Shown: positions 8,658 through 24,956, counted from the first letter of the stretch. The stretch: 64,000 bases of DNA from an uncultured Methylocystaceae bacterium (GCA_937870755.1 CALMZV010000028.1:1-64000), one strand, 5' to 3'. A program made the numbers and translations. Notes: a model not told the origin generated them from the sequence alone.

Positions 8658-9303
8658 GCCCCGCCGACCGCAGCGCCGCGTCGACATCGGCCGGCGTGGC
8701 CGCGAAGGCGTCGAACCCCGCGCCCGCCACTTCCGCCGGCGCGCCGTAGCCCCAGCGCGCGCACACCGACCGCAACCCGTTGGCCCGCGCCGCGCGCGCG
8801 TCGAACACGCGATCGCCGACCATGATCGCGCCCGCAGCCTCCGCGCCCTCGCGCGCCAGAATATGCGCGAGGAGATCGTCCTTGTTGGACAGGCCGCCGT
8901 CCGCCTGCGCCCCGTAGACGCGCCGGAAGAACCGCGCGATACCGAAATGGTCGACGATCCGCTGCGCGAACGCCTCGACCTTGGATGTCGCGACATACAG
9001 GCTCACGCCGTCCTGTCGCAGGCGCGCGAGCATGTCCGGCACGCCTTCGTAGAGAACGTTCTCGAACAGGCCGATCGTTCCGTAGCGCTCGCGATAGAAG
9101 CGCACCGCCGCCTGCGCCCGCGCGGGGCCGACGAGCGTCGCCATCGAATCCTGCATCGGCGGCCCGATGGCCCAGGTGAGGGCCTCGACCGGCGGCGGCT
9201 CGACGCCGAGCCGCTCGAGCGCATGGCGCATCGACAGGCAGATGCCGGTCTTGGGATCGCTCAGCGTGCCGTCGAGGTCGAACAGAACCGCGCGCGGCGT
9301 CAC
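8641..9303 (-). CDS. HAD-family hydrolase (phosphoglycolate phosphatase-like)
   Basis: A 220-residue haloacid dehalogenase-type phosphatase. Motif I is DLDGT with nucleophile Asp9; motif II lies around VATSK; a Lys (LSNKDD) and the acidic motif IMVGDRVFD follow. The capping domain matches the Gph/pyrophosphatase group. The start is GTG in a GTGA overlap with the upstream gene's stop, indicating translational coupling. The 3' end overlaps the convergent TetR gene by 17 bp. It may act on phosphoglycolate or another small phosphoester. Confidence 0.85.
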   Translation of the reverse strand: MTPRAVLFDLDGTLSDPKTGICLSMRHALERLGVEPPPVEALTWAIGPPMQDSMATLVGPARAQAAVRFYRERYGTIGLFENVLYEGVPDMLARLRQDGVSLYVATSKVEAFAQRIVDHFGIARFFRRVYGAQADGGLSNKDDLLAHILAREGAEAAGAIMVGDRVFDARAARANGLRSVCARWGYGAPAEVAGAGFDAFAATPADVDAALRSAGLKSGR

Positions 9304-10001
9304 TTGATGAAGACGTAGATGTCGAGCGCGAGCGCCGTATCGTCGGCGCCCTTCGGTTCGTTGAGATATTCCTCGACGAACACGTTGCGCGCCTCCAGCC
9401 CCTTCTCGTCGAGATAGGCGGTGATCGCTTCGTAGGTCGAATCGATGTCGTCGTAGGCGCCGCGATGTTGGAATTTCAGCGCCTTGCCGCCGGGATTGGT
9501 TCCAATTTTCGCATCCGGCGGCAGGTCGACCGCGCCCGTCGGCGCGGCCTCGATGGGAATCATCGCCTCGAACTTGAACCCGTTGTCGTCCGTCTCGACG
9601 AAAGCGGCGAGCGGCCGACCGACTTCCTTCAGCCCCGCCTTGAGCGCGGCGGCGCGGGCGCGCGCGATCGCCTCGGCGATCTTCTTGAAACCGTCGTCCC
9701 AGTTGGAGGCGCCGCGAACGATCAGCGCCGGTCGCGCCGGCACCTCGATCGGCTGGGAGCCGGACGCCTCGCCGGACGGGGCCTCGGCCGGCCTGGCGGC
9801 GCCGGGCGCGGGCGCCGCCGAAGGCGCGGGCATGGCGGGCGTCGACGGCTGGGCGACGGTCGGAGCGCCCGGCGTCGTCGAAGGGGCGGCTGTCGAGGGC
9901 GTCGCGGGCGTCGGCGCGGCCGATTGCGCGTATGCCGGGCCCGCGCCCAGCGCCAGACCCGCCGCCAGCAGAACCAGCCACCTCACCGGCGTGTCCGTCA
10001 T
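9300..10001 (-). CDS. Exported protein with GyrI-like effector-binding domain
   Basis: 233 residues. An N-terminal signal peptide (hydrophobic LVLLAAGLALGAG, cleavage after AYA near residue 25) is followed by a long Ala/Pro/Thr-rich linker to about residue 85. A globular part follows with AFVETDDNGFKFEAMIPIE and YDDIDSTYEAITAYLDEKGL, then VFVEEYLNE. These blocks resemble the GyrI-like/AraC effector-binding fold. Export of such a domain is less usual than its cytoplasmic form. It is translationally coupled to the HAD phosphatase. Confidence 0.75.
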   Translation of the reverse strand: MTDTPVRWLVLLAAGLALGAGPAYAQSAAPTPATPSTAAPSTTPGAPTVAQPSTPAMPAPSAAPAPGAARPAEAPSGEASGSQPIEVPARPALIVRGASNWDDGFKKIAEAIARARAAALKAGLKEVGRPLAAFVETDDNGFKFEAMIPIEAAPTGAVDLPPDAKIGTNPGGKALKFQHRGAYDDIDSTYEAITAYLDEKGLEARNVFVEEYLNEPKGADDTALALDIYVFIK

Positions 10002-10094
10002 CCGATTCGCTCCGTCTTCGCGCGTGGTTTATAGATTCGACGCCATCCGCGGCGGGCGCGACGCCTGCCGACACTATAGCGTGTCCGACTGAAT

Positions 10095-10988
10095 ATGAAC
10101 GCCGACCCCAACGCGCAAACAATCCATCCGCTCGCCGGCGCGCGCGCGCTGAAGATGAACGGCGCCGGCAACGAGATTGTGGTGCTGGATTTGCGCGGAA
10201 AAAAGGCGCGGCCGACTGCGGCGGATGCGCGCGCCATCGGCGCCGCGCCAGGATTGTTTTTCGATCAGTTGATGGTGCTGAGCGATTCCGCCCGTCCTGG
10301 CGTCGCGGCGCGGATGAAGATTTTCAACATCGACGGTTCGCTGTCGGCGGCCTGCGGCAATGGGACGCGCTGCGTCGGCTGGGCGCTGATGCGGAACGCC
10401 GCCGCGCGCACGCTGCAACTGGAGTCGGACGCCGGGCTGCTCACGGTCGCGCGGGAAAGCGAATGGCGCTTTACGGTGGACATGGGCGCGCCGCGGCTGG
10501 AATGGGCCGCCATTCCGCTGGCGGGCGCGGGCGACGACACGACGCAGGTCGCGCTCGCGCCGCCCGTGGCGGGCGCCCCGGCGCGCTTCTGCGCCGTCAA
10601 CATGGGCAACCCCCATGCGGTCTTTTTCGTGGACGACGCGCGCGCGATCGATCTTGCGACGGTTGGCCCGCTGGTCGAAGGCCATCCGATGTTTCCCGAA
10701 CGCGTGAACGTCTCGTTCGCCGAAATGCGTGCGCGCGACGACATACGCCTGCGCGTGTGGGAGCGCGGGGCCGGAGCGACCCGGGCCTGCGGCACCGCCG
10801 CCTGCGCGACGCTGGTCGCCGCCGTGCGCACCGGCCGCGGCGAACGGCGCGCGCGGGTGTCGCTGCCCGGCGGCGATCTCGACATCCTCTGGCGCGAGGC
10901 CGACGGCCGCGTGCTGATGACCGGGCCGGTCGAGTTCGAGGCGGAAACCGCGCTCGATCCCGCCATTTTCGCACGAGCGCCCGCGTGA
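10095..10988 (+). CDS. dapF: Diaminopimelate epimerase
   Basis: Converts LL- to meso-diaminopimelate for lysine and peptidoglycan. It has 297 residues. The two catalytic cysteines are visible in ACGNGTRC (Cys87) and RACGTAAC (Cys232). The N-terminal substrate loop reads [13 protein letters not shown] rather than the more common KMHGLGNDF, and the usual DQ region is FDQLMVL. The stop overlaps the start of mtaB (GTGA), the usual dapF-mtaB pairing in this order. lysA is elsewhere in the window. Confidence 0.95.
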   Translation: MNADPNAQTIHPLAGARALKMNGAGNEIVVLDLRGKKARPTAADARAIGAAPGLFFDQLMVLSDSARPGVAARMKIFNIDGSLSAACGNGTRCVGWALMRNAAARTLQLESDAGLLTVARESEWRFTVDMGAPRLEWAAIPLAGAGDDTTQVALAPPVAGAPARFCAVNMGNPHAVFFVDDARAIDLATVGPLVEGHPMFPERVNVSFAEMRARDDIRLRVWERGAGATRACGTAACATLVAAVRTGRGERRARVSLPGGDLDILWREADGRVLMTGPVEFEAETALDPAIFARAPA

Positions 10989-12247
10989 ACGCGCCGGCGC
11001 GCAAAATCGAGGTCGTGTCGTTCGGCTGTCGCCTGAACCTCGTCGAATCGGAAGCGATGCGCGTGGCGGCGGAGCGCGCGGGAACGGGCGACGCCATTCT
11101 CGTCAACACCTGCGCGGTGACCGCCGATTCGGTGCGCCAGGCGCGCCAGACGATCCGTCGCCTGAGACGCGAAAACCCGCACGCGCGCATCGTCGTCTCC
11201 GGCTGCGCGGTCGAAACGGAACGCGCGCGTTTCGCGGCGATGACGGAGATCGACGCGCTTCTCGGCAATGCGCAGAAGACCGATCCCGCCGCCTGGCGCG
11301 CGCTCGACGCCGGCGCGCTCGCATTCGAACCGGTCGCCGGCGCGCGCCGCGCCCAGGCGCTGGAGGCGCGCGCGGTCGAAGGCCATACGCGCGCCTTTCT
11401 CGCCGTCCAGAACGGCTGCGATCATCGCTGCACATTCTGCATCATCCCGTACGGTCGCGGCCCGTCGCGCTCGTTGCCGGCCGGCGCGGTGGTCGACGCC
11501 GCGCGCAGGCTGGTCGACGCGGGCCACAAGGACGTCGTGCTGACGGGCGTCGATCTGACCTCGTGGGGCGCCGATCTGCCGGGCCGTCCGACGCTCGGGC
11601 GACTGGTGCGCCAGATATTGCGCCATGCGCCGCGATTGCAGCGGCTGCGCCTCTCCTCGCTCGATTGCATCGAAGCGGATGACGAACTCATGCGCGCGCT
11701 GGCGGAGGAGGAGCGGCTCGCGCCGCATCTGCACCTGTCGCTGCAGGCCGGCGACGATCTGGTGCTCAAGCGCATGAAGCGCCGCCACCTGCGCGCGGAT
11801 GCGGTCCGATTCTGCGCCGAGGCGCGCCGGCTGCGGCCCGACATTGTGTTCGGCGCCGATCTCATCGCCGGCTTTCCGACCGAGACGGACGCGATGTTCG
11901 AGAATACGCTGCGCCTGGTGGAGGACTGCGGCGTGACGCATATTCACGCCTTTCCGTTTTCGCCCCGGCCCGGCACGCCGGCCGCGCGCATGCCGCAGGT
12001 TGAGCGCGCTGTCGTGAAGGCGCGCGCGCTGCGCCTGCGCGAACAGGGGGAGCGCCGGCTGGCCGCCCATCTTTCCGCGCAGGTCGGCAGAACGATCGAC
12101 GTGCTCGCCGAACGCGGCGGATGCGGACGCGCGCACGACTTCACGCTGGTTGCGACGCCGGGGGTCGAGCCCGGCGCCCTGTTCAGGGCGACCGTCGCCG
12201 GCCACGACGGGGCGAAACTGATTCTGGGGAATTCCGCCGCGCAGTAA
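10985..12247 (+). CDS. mtaB: tRNA t6A37 methylthiotransferase MtaB
   Basis: Radical SAM methylthiotransferase that converts t6A37 to ms2t6A37 in tRNAs reading ANN codons. It has 420 residues from a GTG start overlapping the dapF stop. The UPF0004 domain holds Cys15, Cys43 (NTCAV) and Cys74 (VSGCA) for one [4Fe-4S] cluster. The radical SAM cluster is Cys145-x3-Cys149-x2-Cys152 in [10 protein letters not shown]. It is distinguished from MiaB and RimO by the compact N-terminus and the CRLN/ESE start block. Confidence 0.94.
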   Translation: MNAPARKIEVVSFGCRLNLVESEAMRVAAERAGTGDAILVNTCAVTADSVRQARQTIRRLRRENPHARIVVSGCAVETERARFAAMTEIDALLGNAQKTDPAAWRALDAGALAFEPVAGARRAQALEARAVEGHTRAFLAVQNGCDHRCTFCIIPYGRGPSRSLPAGAVVDAARRLVDAGHKDVVLTGVDLTSWGADLPGRPTLGRLVRQILRHAPRLQRLRLSSLDCIEADDELMRALAEEERLAPHLHLSLQAGDDLVLKRMKRRHLRADAVRFCAEARRLRPDIVFGADLIAGFPTETDAMFENTLRLVEDCGVTHIHAFPFSPRPGTPAARMPQVERAVVKARALRLREQGERRLAAHLSAQVGRTIDVLAERGGCGRAHDFTLVATPGVEPGALFRATVAGHDGAKLILGNSAAQ

Positions 12248-12282
12248 GGCGCGGCGGCGGTCGATCTGGAATGGAGGACGCC

Positions 12283-12498
12283 ATGACGCGCGTCGTTCTT
12301 CGCACGCTGGGTCCGCTCATCGGCGCGGCCGCGGCGGTCGCCGCGTTCGGCGCGCTCGGCGGATTGTGGGGAATGATCGCGGGCGCAGGCGTGTTTCTCG
12401 CCTTCTCGACCCTGTCGGAATTCTACTGGCGCCGCGGCGCGACGCGCGAGGACATCCGGCGCGATCTCGAGGATCGCGTCCGAAATCCGCCGTCGTGA
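12283..12498 (+). CDS. Small two-helix membrane protein
   Basis: 71 residues. It has two probable transmembrane segments (about 9-27 and 28-46) and a charged Arg/Asp/Glu C-tail. The start at 12283 follows GGAGG by 5 nt; an in-frame ATG at 12271 would include that motif and is less likely. It lies 35 bp after mtaB, probably in the same operon, and its stop directly abuts the convergent atpC stop. I do not recognise the family. Confidence 0.7.
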   Translation: MTRVVLRTLGPLIGAAAAVAAFGALGGLWGMIAGAGVFLAFSTLSEFYWRRGATREDIRRDLEDRVRNPPS

Positions 12499-12900
12499 CT
12501 AGATGCCGAGCGCGGCCTTCAGTTCGCGCAACTGGTCGAGCTTCTCGCTCGCGAGGCGCCTGGCCTCTTCGAGCGTGGCGTCGGCGACGTCTTCTTCCGC
12601 GTTCTTGATTTCCTGCGCGAGCTTTGCGGAATCGAGTTCGTCGAGCGGGATCGCCTGCTCGGCAAGAATGGTCAAACCGCTGACCGCGATATCGGCGAAA
12701 CCGCCGCGCACGAACAGCCGTTGCGCCTTCGCGCCGCTTTCCGACACTTCCACCACGCCGGGCTTCAGCGTCGTCATGGTCGGCGCGTGATCCTTCAGCA
12801 CCGTGAACTGCCCTTCGACGCCCGGCACGACGACCGCCTCGACTTCCCCGGAGTAGAGAAGCCGTTCGGGCGAGACGAGTTCGAAATGAAAGGCCGCCAT
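12499..12900 (-). CDS. atpC: F1F0 ATP synthase subunit epsilon
   Basis: A 133-residue rotary-stalk subunit that couples gamma to the c-ring and inhibits hydrolysis. The N-terminal beta-sandwich has [18 protein letters not shown] and [16 protein letters not shown]. The C-terminal helical part includes [22 protein letters not shown]-type residues, of which the [14 protein letters not shown] stretch is clear. It is the last gene of the atpHAGDC operon, 65 bp after atpD. Its stop abuts the convergent small membrane gene, with no obvious terminator between. Confidence 0.96.
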   Translation of the reverse strand: MAAFHFELVSPERLLYSGEVEAVVVPGVEGQFTVLKDHAPTMTTLKPGVVEVSESGAKAQRLFVRGGFADIAVSGLTILAEQAIPLDELDSAKLAQEIKNAEEDVADATLEEARRLASEKLDQLRELKAALGI

Positions 12901-12965
12901 CGTCCGCTCCTGAAATCCGTGCGTTCAACAAGCCGCGGGCGTGTTGCCCGCAGCGCCGTCAGGCG

Positions 12966-15306
<2,341 letters not shown>

Positions 15307-15382
15307 GCGCTTACCCGATCATTCTGGTCCGCCGGTCCGTCATCGCGCGCGAGGCTGCGCGACGGTCGCTGCAACGTCCGTG

Positions 15383-19949
<4,567 letters not shown>

Positions 19950-20002
19950 GCGCGAGATGTACTTGGGTCGGCGCGGGAAGGAAAATCGGCGCCTCGAACG
20001 CG

Positions 20003-20030
20003 AAAAGCCTCCGCCCGGAGGCGGAGGCTT
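20003..20030 (-). terminator. Intrinsic terminator after the 20088 gene
   Basis: On the - strand an 11-bp perfect stem (AAGCCTCCGCC / GGCGGAGGCTT, + positions 20005-20015 and 20020-20030) with a 4-nt loop is followed by TTTT. It lies 58 bp beyond the stop of the small exported protein and just before priA, so it ends that transcript and insulates priA. Confidence 0.85.
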
Positions 20031-20087
20031 CTCGACACACATCGCCGGGCGGAGAGCGGCCGCGGCGGCGATGCCGAAGACGAATTC

Positions 20088-20387
20088 TCAGCAGGCGACC
20101 CGCACCCGGCGCGTGCCGACATAGCGGCCCCAGTCGTCGTACATGCGCTGACGCACAAGGCAGGTTCCGTAGACCGGACGCGGCTGCGCGGCGGAGGCCG
20201 CGATCGCGCCGAGCGCCAGACCGCCGACCACCCCGGCCGCGATCGCGCCGCCGGCGTTGTAGCCGCCGCCCCAGCATCCCCAGGCGTTGCAGCCCCACGC
20301 CGCAGCCGGCGTGGCGGAGGCGGCGAGCGTCGCCCCGAGCGTGACGGTGGCGAGCGAGGCGGTGAGGATCTTGCGGAAGCGGGTCAT
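20088..20387 (-). CDS. Small exported Gly/Ala-rich protein
   Basis: 99 residues. An N-terminal signal peptide (LTASLATVTLGATLAASATPAAA, cleavage near residue 28) is followed by a Trp/Cys/Gly cluster (WGCNAWGCWGGGYNAGG), a hydrophobic glycine-zipper-like stretch (AIAAGVVGGLALGAIAASAA) and a short C-terminal region with YGTCLVRQRMYDDWGRYVG. It resembles small periplasmic/outer-membrane-associated proteins of rhizobia, but I cannot assign a function. AGGAGAGA precedes the start. It is monocistronic with its own terminator. Confidence 0.75.
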   Translation of the reverse strand: MTRFRKILTASLATVTLGATLAASATPAAAWGCNAWGCWGGGYNAGGAIAAGVVGGLALGAIAASAAQPRPVYGTCLVRQRMYDDWGRYVGTRRVRVAC

Positions 20388-20498
20388 TGGGTCTCTCTCC
20401 TGTTGTCGCGGCGGCGGTCCGTTGCGCGATGGAGAAACCCTAGCCGGCGCCCGTCCGGGACGATGTGCGGGCCGGCACACGACCGACGGGCGGAGATT

Positions 20499-21068
20499 TC
20501 AGGGTTCGAGTTCGCTGTCCCAGTAGAGATAGTCCATCCAGCTGTGATGCAGATAGTTGGGGGGAAACAGCCGGCCGTTGCGATGCAGATCGCCGATGGC
20601 GGGCTGGAACGGCGTCTTGGCGGGCCACATCTTCGCCTCCGCCGGCAGCCGGTCGCCCTTCCGCAGATTGCAGGCCGAACAGGCCGCCACCACGTTGTCC
20701 CAGGTGGTCAGCCCGCCTTTCGAGCGCGGAGTGACATGGTCGAACGTCAGCTCCTCGCGCGCGCCGCAATACTGGCAGGTGAAGCGGTCGCGCAGGAACA
20801 CGTTGAACCGCGTGAAAGCCGGCTGACGGGCGGGCTGCACATAGCTCTTGAGCGAGACGACGGAGGGCAGCTGCATCTCGAAACTGGGCGAGCGCACGAC
20901 GCGGTCGTAATGCGAGACGATGTTCACGCGGTCGAGAAAAACCGCCTTGATGGCGTCCTGCCAGCTCCACAGCGACAGCGGGTAGTAGGACAGCGGCCGA
21001 AAATCGGCGTTGAGAACCAGCGCCGGACAACTGTCGGGCGAAGCGATCGAGACAAAATGGACCGTCAA
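20499..21068 (-). CDS. HNH endonuclease family protein
   Basis: 189 residues from a TTG start; I choose it because alphaproteobacterial members begin MTVHF-SI-SPDSCPALVLN. A GTG at 21167 would add 33 residues. It has CxxC (Cys98, Cys101) and Cys130/Cys133 for zinc, and the HNH core LTFDHVTPRSKGG with Asp110-His111 and Asn125. The C-terminus NYLHHSWMDYLYWDSELEP is conserved. The family is widespread in Hyphomicrobiales as a chromosomal gene; its cellular role is not established. Confidence 0.88.
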   Translation of the reverse strand: MTVHFVSIASPDSCPALVLNADFRPLSYYPLSLWSWQDAIKAVFLDRVNIVSHYDRVVRSPSFEMQLPSVVSLKSYVQPARQPAFTRFNVFLRDRFTCQYCGAREELTFDHVTPRSKGGLTTWDNVVAACSACNLRKGDRLPAEAKMWPAKTPFQPAIGDLHRNGRLFPPNYLHHSWMDYLYWDSELEP

Positions 21069-21238
21069 ACCGGAAGGCCCCCGCTCGCTGGCGCGCGGAC
21101 GCCGAATGTATCGGAAGCCCGCCTCGACGGGACGCGCGACCCGCCGGCCGCGAATCCCCCGACGCACAGTCTACAGGCGGTTTGACGATATTGTGAAGGC
21201 GGCGGCCCGTCGCCGCCAGATGCGCCGGACGCGGCGGG

Positions 21239-22120
21239 TCAGCGCGTGGGCGTCGGCACGCCGCTGCGGTAGTCGTAGAATCCGCGCTGCGTCTTGCGGC
21301 CGAGCCAGCCGGCCTCGACATATTTCACCAGCAGCGGGCAGGGCCGGTACTTGGTGTCGGCCAGCCCCTCGTGCAGCACCTGCATCACCGAAAGACAGGT
21401 GTCCAACCCGATGAAATCGGCGAGCTGGAGCGGGCCCATCGGATGGTTGGCGCCGAGTTTCATCGCCGTGTCGATCGCCTCGACCGATCCCACGCCCTCA
21501 TAGAGCGTGTAGATCGCCTCGTTGATCATCGGCAGCAGGATGCGGTTGACGATGAAGGCCGGGAAATCCTCCGCCACCGTCACCGTCTTGCCCAGGCGGG
21601 CGATGAAGTCGCGCGCGGCGTCGAACGTGGCGTCGTCGGTGACGATGCCGCGGATCAGCTCCACGAGCTTCATGCGCGGCACGGGATTCATGAAGTGGAT
21701 GCCGATGAATTTTTCCGGCCGGTCGGTCGACGCGCCGAGCCGCGTGATCGAGATCGAGGACGTATTGGTGGCGATCAACCCGTCCTTTTTCATCACCGGA
21801 CAAAGCTGTTCGAAAATCTTGCGCTTGGTCGCCTCGTTCTCAGACGCGCATTCGATGACGAGATCGCAGTCGGAAAACGCCTGGTATCTTGTGTCGGTCG
21901 TCAGCCGCGCCATCTGTTCGGCGCGCGCGGGGGCGGCGAGCGCGCCGCGCTCCACCTGGCGGGCGAGCGCCGAATCGATGTCCTCGACGGCGGCTTTCAG
22001 CGCGTCTTCGGAAATGTCGCTCAAGACGACCCCGAACCCCGAAGCCGCGCACACTTGCGCGATGCCTTTGCCCATCTGGCCCGCGCCGATGACGCCGACC
22101 TTGCCAATGTCAAAGCTCAT
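21239..22120 (-). CDS. 3-hydroxyacyl-CoA (3-hydroxybutyryl-CoA) dehydrogenase
   Basis: NAD(P)-dependent dehydrogenase of 293 residues interconverting acetoacetyl-CoA and 3-hydroxybutyryl-CoA. The Rossmann motif GVIGAGQMGKGIA lies at about 9-21. The catalytic His sits in FIGIHFMNPVPRMKLVE, and the C-terminal domain has NHPMGPLQLADFIGLD and the terminal GRKTQRGFYDYR. Length matches stand-alone Hbd/PaaH2 enzymes. It is followed on the same strand by etfAB upstream, a beta-oxidation/C4-CoA context. Confidence 0.93.
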   Translation of the reverse strand: MSFDIGKVGVIGAGQMGKGIAQVCAASGFGVVLSDISEDALKAAVEDIDSALARQVERGALAAPARAEQMARLTTDTRYQAFSDCDLVIECASENEATKRKIFEQLCPVMKKDGLIATNTSSISITRLGASTDRPEKFIGIHFMNPVPRMKLVELIRGIVTDDATFDAARDFIARLGKTVTVAEDFPAFIVNRILLPMINEAIYTLYEGVGSVEAIDTAMKLGANHPMGPLQLADFIGLDTCLSVMQVLHEGLADTKYRPCPLLVKYVEAGWLGRKTQRGFYDYRSGVPTPTR

Positions 22121-22207
22121 GTGTCCGTCCGAAAAACAACCCGGCGCCGATCATAGGGAAACGGCGCCCAAACGCCAGCGCGCAATCGCCGCGGCGGGCG
22201 CCGCGCA

Positions 22208-22238
22208 AACAAAAACCCGGGCTTGGCGAGCCCGGGTT
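22208..22238 (-). terminator. Intrinsic terminator after etfA
   Basis: On the - strand AACCCGGGCT (+ 22229-22238) pairs with AGCCCGGGTT (+ 22214-22223) around a 5-nt loop and is followed by TTTTTGTTTG. It lies 9 bp beyond the etfA stop and separates etfBA from the dehydrogenase gene. Confidence 0.9.
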
Positions 22239-22246
22239 CGAGAACG

Positions 22247-23191
22247 TCAGCCGCGAACCTTCGCCAGCTCCTGATCGAGTTCCGGCAGCGCCGAGAACAG
22301 ATCGGCGACCAGCCCGTAGTCGGCCACCTGGAAGATCGGCGCCTCCTCGTCCTTGTTGATCGCGACGATCACCTTGGAGTCCTTCATGCCGGCCAGATGC
22401 TGGATGGCGCCGGAGATGCCGACGGCGATGTAGAGGTCGGGCGCGACCACCTTGCCGGTCTGGCCGACCTGCCAGTCGTTCGGCGCGTAGCCCGCGTCCA
22501 CCGCCGCGCGCGAGGCGCCCATCGCCGCACCGAGCTTGTCGGCCACCGGTTCGATGTATTTGGAGAAATTCTCCGCGTTCTGCATCGCCCGGCCGCCGGA
22601 GATGATGATCTTGGCGGAGGTGAGCTCGGGCCGGTCGGACTTGGCGAGCGCCTCGGACTTGAAGCTCGACAGGCCCGGATTGGCGCCGGCCGCGACCTTC
22701 TCGACCGCAGCCGAACCCCCTTCGGCCGCCGCCTTGAACGAGGCGGTGCGCACGGTGATCACCTTCTTGGCGTCCGCCGATTTCACGGTCTGGATCGCGT
22801 TGCCGGCGTAGATCGGCCGCTCGAACGTATCGGGCGCGACGACGGCGGTGATTTCCGACACCTGCATCACGTCCAGCAGCGCGGCGACGCGCGGCATGAT
22901 GTTCTTGGCCGACGCCGTCGCCGGAGCGACGACCGCGTCGTAGCCGGCCGCCAGCTGCACGACGAGCGCGGCGGTCGGCTCGGCGAGCTGGTGGCCGTAA
23001 AGCGCGTCGTCGGCCAGCAGCACCTTCTCGACGCCGGCGAGCTTGGCCGCGGCGGCGGCCGCGTCCGCGCCCTGCGGATCGGCGACCAGAATGTGGACCG
23101 GCCCGCCGAGGGCGGAGGCCGCCGTCAGCGCCTTGGCGGTCGCATCGTTGAGCTTGCCGCCGTGAACTTCGGCGAGAAGAAGCGTCGCCAT
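22247..23191 (-). CDS. etfA: Electron transfer flavoprotein subunit alpha
   Basis: FAD-binding subunit of ETF, which passes electrons from acyl-CoA dehydrogenases to ETF:quinone oxidoreductase. It has 314 residues. The N-terminal domain begins [20 protein letters not shown]. The C-terminal FAD domain contains [40 protein letters not shown] in part, and ends with [20 protein letters not shown]-type residues. Its start overlaps the etfB stop by one base. Confidence 0.96.
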   Translation of the reverse strand: MATLLLAEVHGGKLNDATAKALTAASALGGPVHILVADPQGADAAAAAAKLAGVEKVLLADDALYGHQLAEPTAALVVQLAAGYDAVVAPATASAKNIMPRVAALLDVMQVSEITAVVAPDTFERPIYAGNAIQTVKSADAKKVITVRTASFKAAAEGGSAAVEKVAAGANPGLSSFKSEALAKSDRPELTSAKIIISGGRAMQNAENFSKYIEPVADKLGAAMGASRAAVDAGYAPNDWQVGQTGKVVAPDLYIAVGISGAIQHLAGMKDSKVIVAINKDEEAPIFQVADYGLVADLFSALPELDQELAKVRG

Positions 23192-23940
23192 CAGATCACT
23201 CCCACTTCGTTCTTGAGTTTCGACACGAGTTCGGCGACCGAGCCGACCTTGACGCCCGCCTTGCGGGCCGCGGGTTCGGCGGTCTTGAGCACCGTCAGGC
23301 GCGGCGCGACGTCCACGCCGTAGTCGGCCGGGGTCTTTTCCGCGATCGGCTTCTTTTTCGCCTTCATGATATTGGGCAGCGAGGCGTAGCGCGGCTCGTT
23401 CAGGCGCAGGTCGGTCGTGACGACCGCCGGACCCTTGAGCGACACGGTCTGGAGACCGCCGTCGACTTCGCGCGTCACATCCACGCCCTCGCCGGTCATC
23501 TCCACCTTCGAAGCGAAGGCGCCCTGCGGCCAGCCGAGCAGCGCGGCCAGCATCTGGCCGGTCTGGTTGCAATCGTCGTCGATCGCCTGCTTGCCGAGAA
23601 TGATCAGACCCGGCTGCTCCTCGGCCGCGACGGCCTTGAGGATCTTGGCGACCGCGAGCGGCTCGACCACGCCGTCGGCCTTGACGAGGATGCCGCGGTC
23701 CGCGCCCATGGCCAGGCCCGTGCGCAGCGTTTCCGACGCCTGGGCGGGACCGACCGAAACCACGATGACCTCGGTCGCCTTGCCCGCTTCCTTCAGGCGC
23801 AGCGCTTCCTCGACCGCGATTTCGTCGAACGGGTTCATCGACATTTTCACGTTGGCGAGATCGACGCCCGAACCGTCCGATTTCACCCTGATTTTCACGT
23901 TGTAGTCGACGACCCGTTTCACGGGCACGAGAACCTTCAT
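23191..23940 (-). CDS. etfB: Electron transfer flavoprotein subunit beta
   Basis: AMP-binding ETF subunit of 249 residues beginning [19 protein letters not shown]. The ETF-beta signature region [20 protein letters not shown] and the ADP-binding [21 protein letters not shown] (in part) are recognisable. The start is the ATG preceded by AAGGGAG. It is translationally coupled to etfA through TGATG. Confidence 0.96.
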   Translation of the reverse strand: MKVLVPVKRVVDYNVKIRVKSDGSGVDLANVKMSMNPFDEIAVEEALRLKEAGKATEVIVVSVGPAQASETLRTGLAMGADRGILVKADGVVEPLAVAKILKAVAAEEQPGLIILGKQAIDDDCNQTGQMLAALLGWPQGAFASKVEMTGEGVDVTREVDGGLQTVSLKGPAVVTTDLRLNEPRYASLPNIMKAKKKPIAEKTPADYGVDVAPRLTVLKTAEPAARKAGVKVGSVAELVSKLKNEVGVI

Positions 23941-24069
23941 CGCGAACTCCCTTGGCGTCCTCAAGCACGATCCCGAGCGCAGCATTCCGATCGGCTCGTG
24001 CGGGTAACGAAAACTGATGAACCGGCCGACCCGACATGCGCCGGCCCGGCCGCCTCAAATGGCTTGGGG

Positions 24070-24098
24070 TTGGTACTTTGCGCCTTTGACCGAGTCAA
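24070..24098 (-). promoter_or_regulatory. Candidate promoter of etfBA
   Basis: Reading the - strand, TTGACT (24098-24093), a 17-nt spacer and TACCAA (24075-24070) resemble a sigma-70 promoter about 130 nt before the etfB ATG. The -35 lies within a short inverted repeat TTGAC-CGA-GTCAA (24086-24098), which could be an operator overlapping the promoter. Confidence 0.4.
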
Positions 24099-24146
24099 CG
24101 CGCCAAATGCCGGCGCGCGTCGCATTCGACGGTCGTTCGGCGCCGG

Positions 24147-24716
24147 TCAGCGCGTCGCGCCCGGCGCCCACAACACGTCGCCCGCGCCCTTGTCGTTGGC
24201 GTGCCGCGCGGCGACGAACAGCAGGTCCGACAAGCGGTTGACGTATTTCATCGCCGGCGCGCCGACGCTCTCGCCCTCGACCATCGCCAGCGCTGTCATC
24301 GCGCGTTCGGCGCGCCGGCAGACGGTGCGCGACAGGTGCAGCGCGGCGGCGGCTGGCGTTCCGCCAGGCAAAACAAAAGACGTCAATGGCGAAAGATCCG
24401 CGTTGAGCGCGTCGATCTCGCGCTCCAGCCGCTCGACCTGCGAGGGCGCGATCCGCAGCGCGCCTTCGGTCGCCGGATCGGGCGTCGCCAGGTCCGCGCC
24501 GAGATCGAACAGATCGTTCTGGATGCGCGCCAGCATCGCGTCGATCTGCGGCGCGCCCGCGAGCGAGAGCCGCGCCAGACCGATGGTCGCGTTGGTCTCG
24601 TCGATGGCGCCGTATGCTTCGATGCGCGGATCGCTCTTGGGCCGGCGCGGCCCGCTGACGAGGCCGGTCGTGCCGTCGTCGCCGGTGCGCGTGTAGATCT
24701 TGTTGAGCTTGACCAT
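24147..24716 (-). CDS. PduO-type cob(I)alamin adenosyltransferase
   Basis: 189 residues of the ATP:cob(I)alamin adenosyltransferase (MMAB/PduO) family, which makes adenosylcobalamin. It begins MVKLNKIYTRTGDDGTTGL, the typical ATP-binding N-terminus. Further motifs are GAIDETNATIGLAR, FVLPGGTPAAAALHLSRTVCRRAER in part, and YVNRLSDLLFVAARH near the C-terminus. The product is the cofactor needed by ethylmalonyl-CoA mutase, encoded at 55506. It lies 5 bp downstream of the HIG1-like gene. Confidence 0.94.
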   Translation of the reverse strand: MVKLNKIYTRTGDDGTTGLVSGPRRPKSDPRIEAYGAIDETNATIGLARLSLAGAPQIDAMLARIQNDLFDLGADLATPDPATEGALRIAPSQVERLEREIDALNADLSPLTSFVLPGGTPAAAALHLSRTVCRRAERAMTALAMVEGESVGAPAMKYVNRLSDLLFVAARHANDKGAGDVLWAPGATR

Positions 24717-24721
24717 CCCCT

Positions 24722-24910
24722 TCAGCTCCGCAGGTAAAGCACGCTCATCAGCACGATGATGGCGATGAATTGCAGGCCGACGCGCCAGCGCATCAAGGTC
24801 TGCGAGCGGTTGCCGCCGCCCCCGCGCAGCATGTTGTAGAGGCCCAGCACGAGCACGATCGCGACCGCGCCGAGCGCGATCGAAACGGCGTAATTGGCGA
24901 CAGCGCCCAT
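24722..24910 (-). CDS. HIG1-domain twin-transmembrane protein
   Basis: 62 residues with two hydrophobic helices (about 8-27 and 44-60) joined by a short basic loop. The loop-helix border reads QTLMRWRVGLQFIAI, matching the HIG1 R-x-R-x3-Q type motif. Bacterial HIG1 proteins are linked to respiratory complexes, notably cytochrome oxidase; any such role here is inference. It begins MGAVANYAVSIALG and is likely co-transcribed with the adenosyltransferase. Confidence 0.8.
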   Translation of the reverse strand: MGAVANYAVSIALGAVAIVLVLGLYNMLRGGGGNRSQTLMRWRVGLQFIAIIVLMSVLYLRS

Positions 24911-24956
24911 CGCAAACTCCAGAATGCGGGTTCGCCCGCGCGTCCGCTCTACCGGC

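Noticed and set aside
24086-24098. TTGAC-CGA-GTCAA as an FNR/FixK box before etfB
   Set aside because: The spacer is 3 rather than 4 bases, so half-site geometry is wrong; kept only as part of the promoter candidate.
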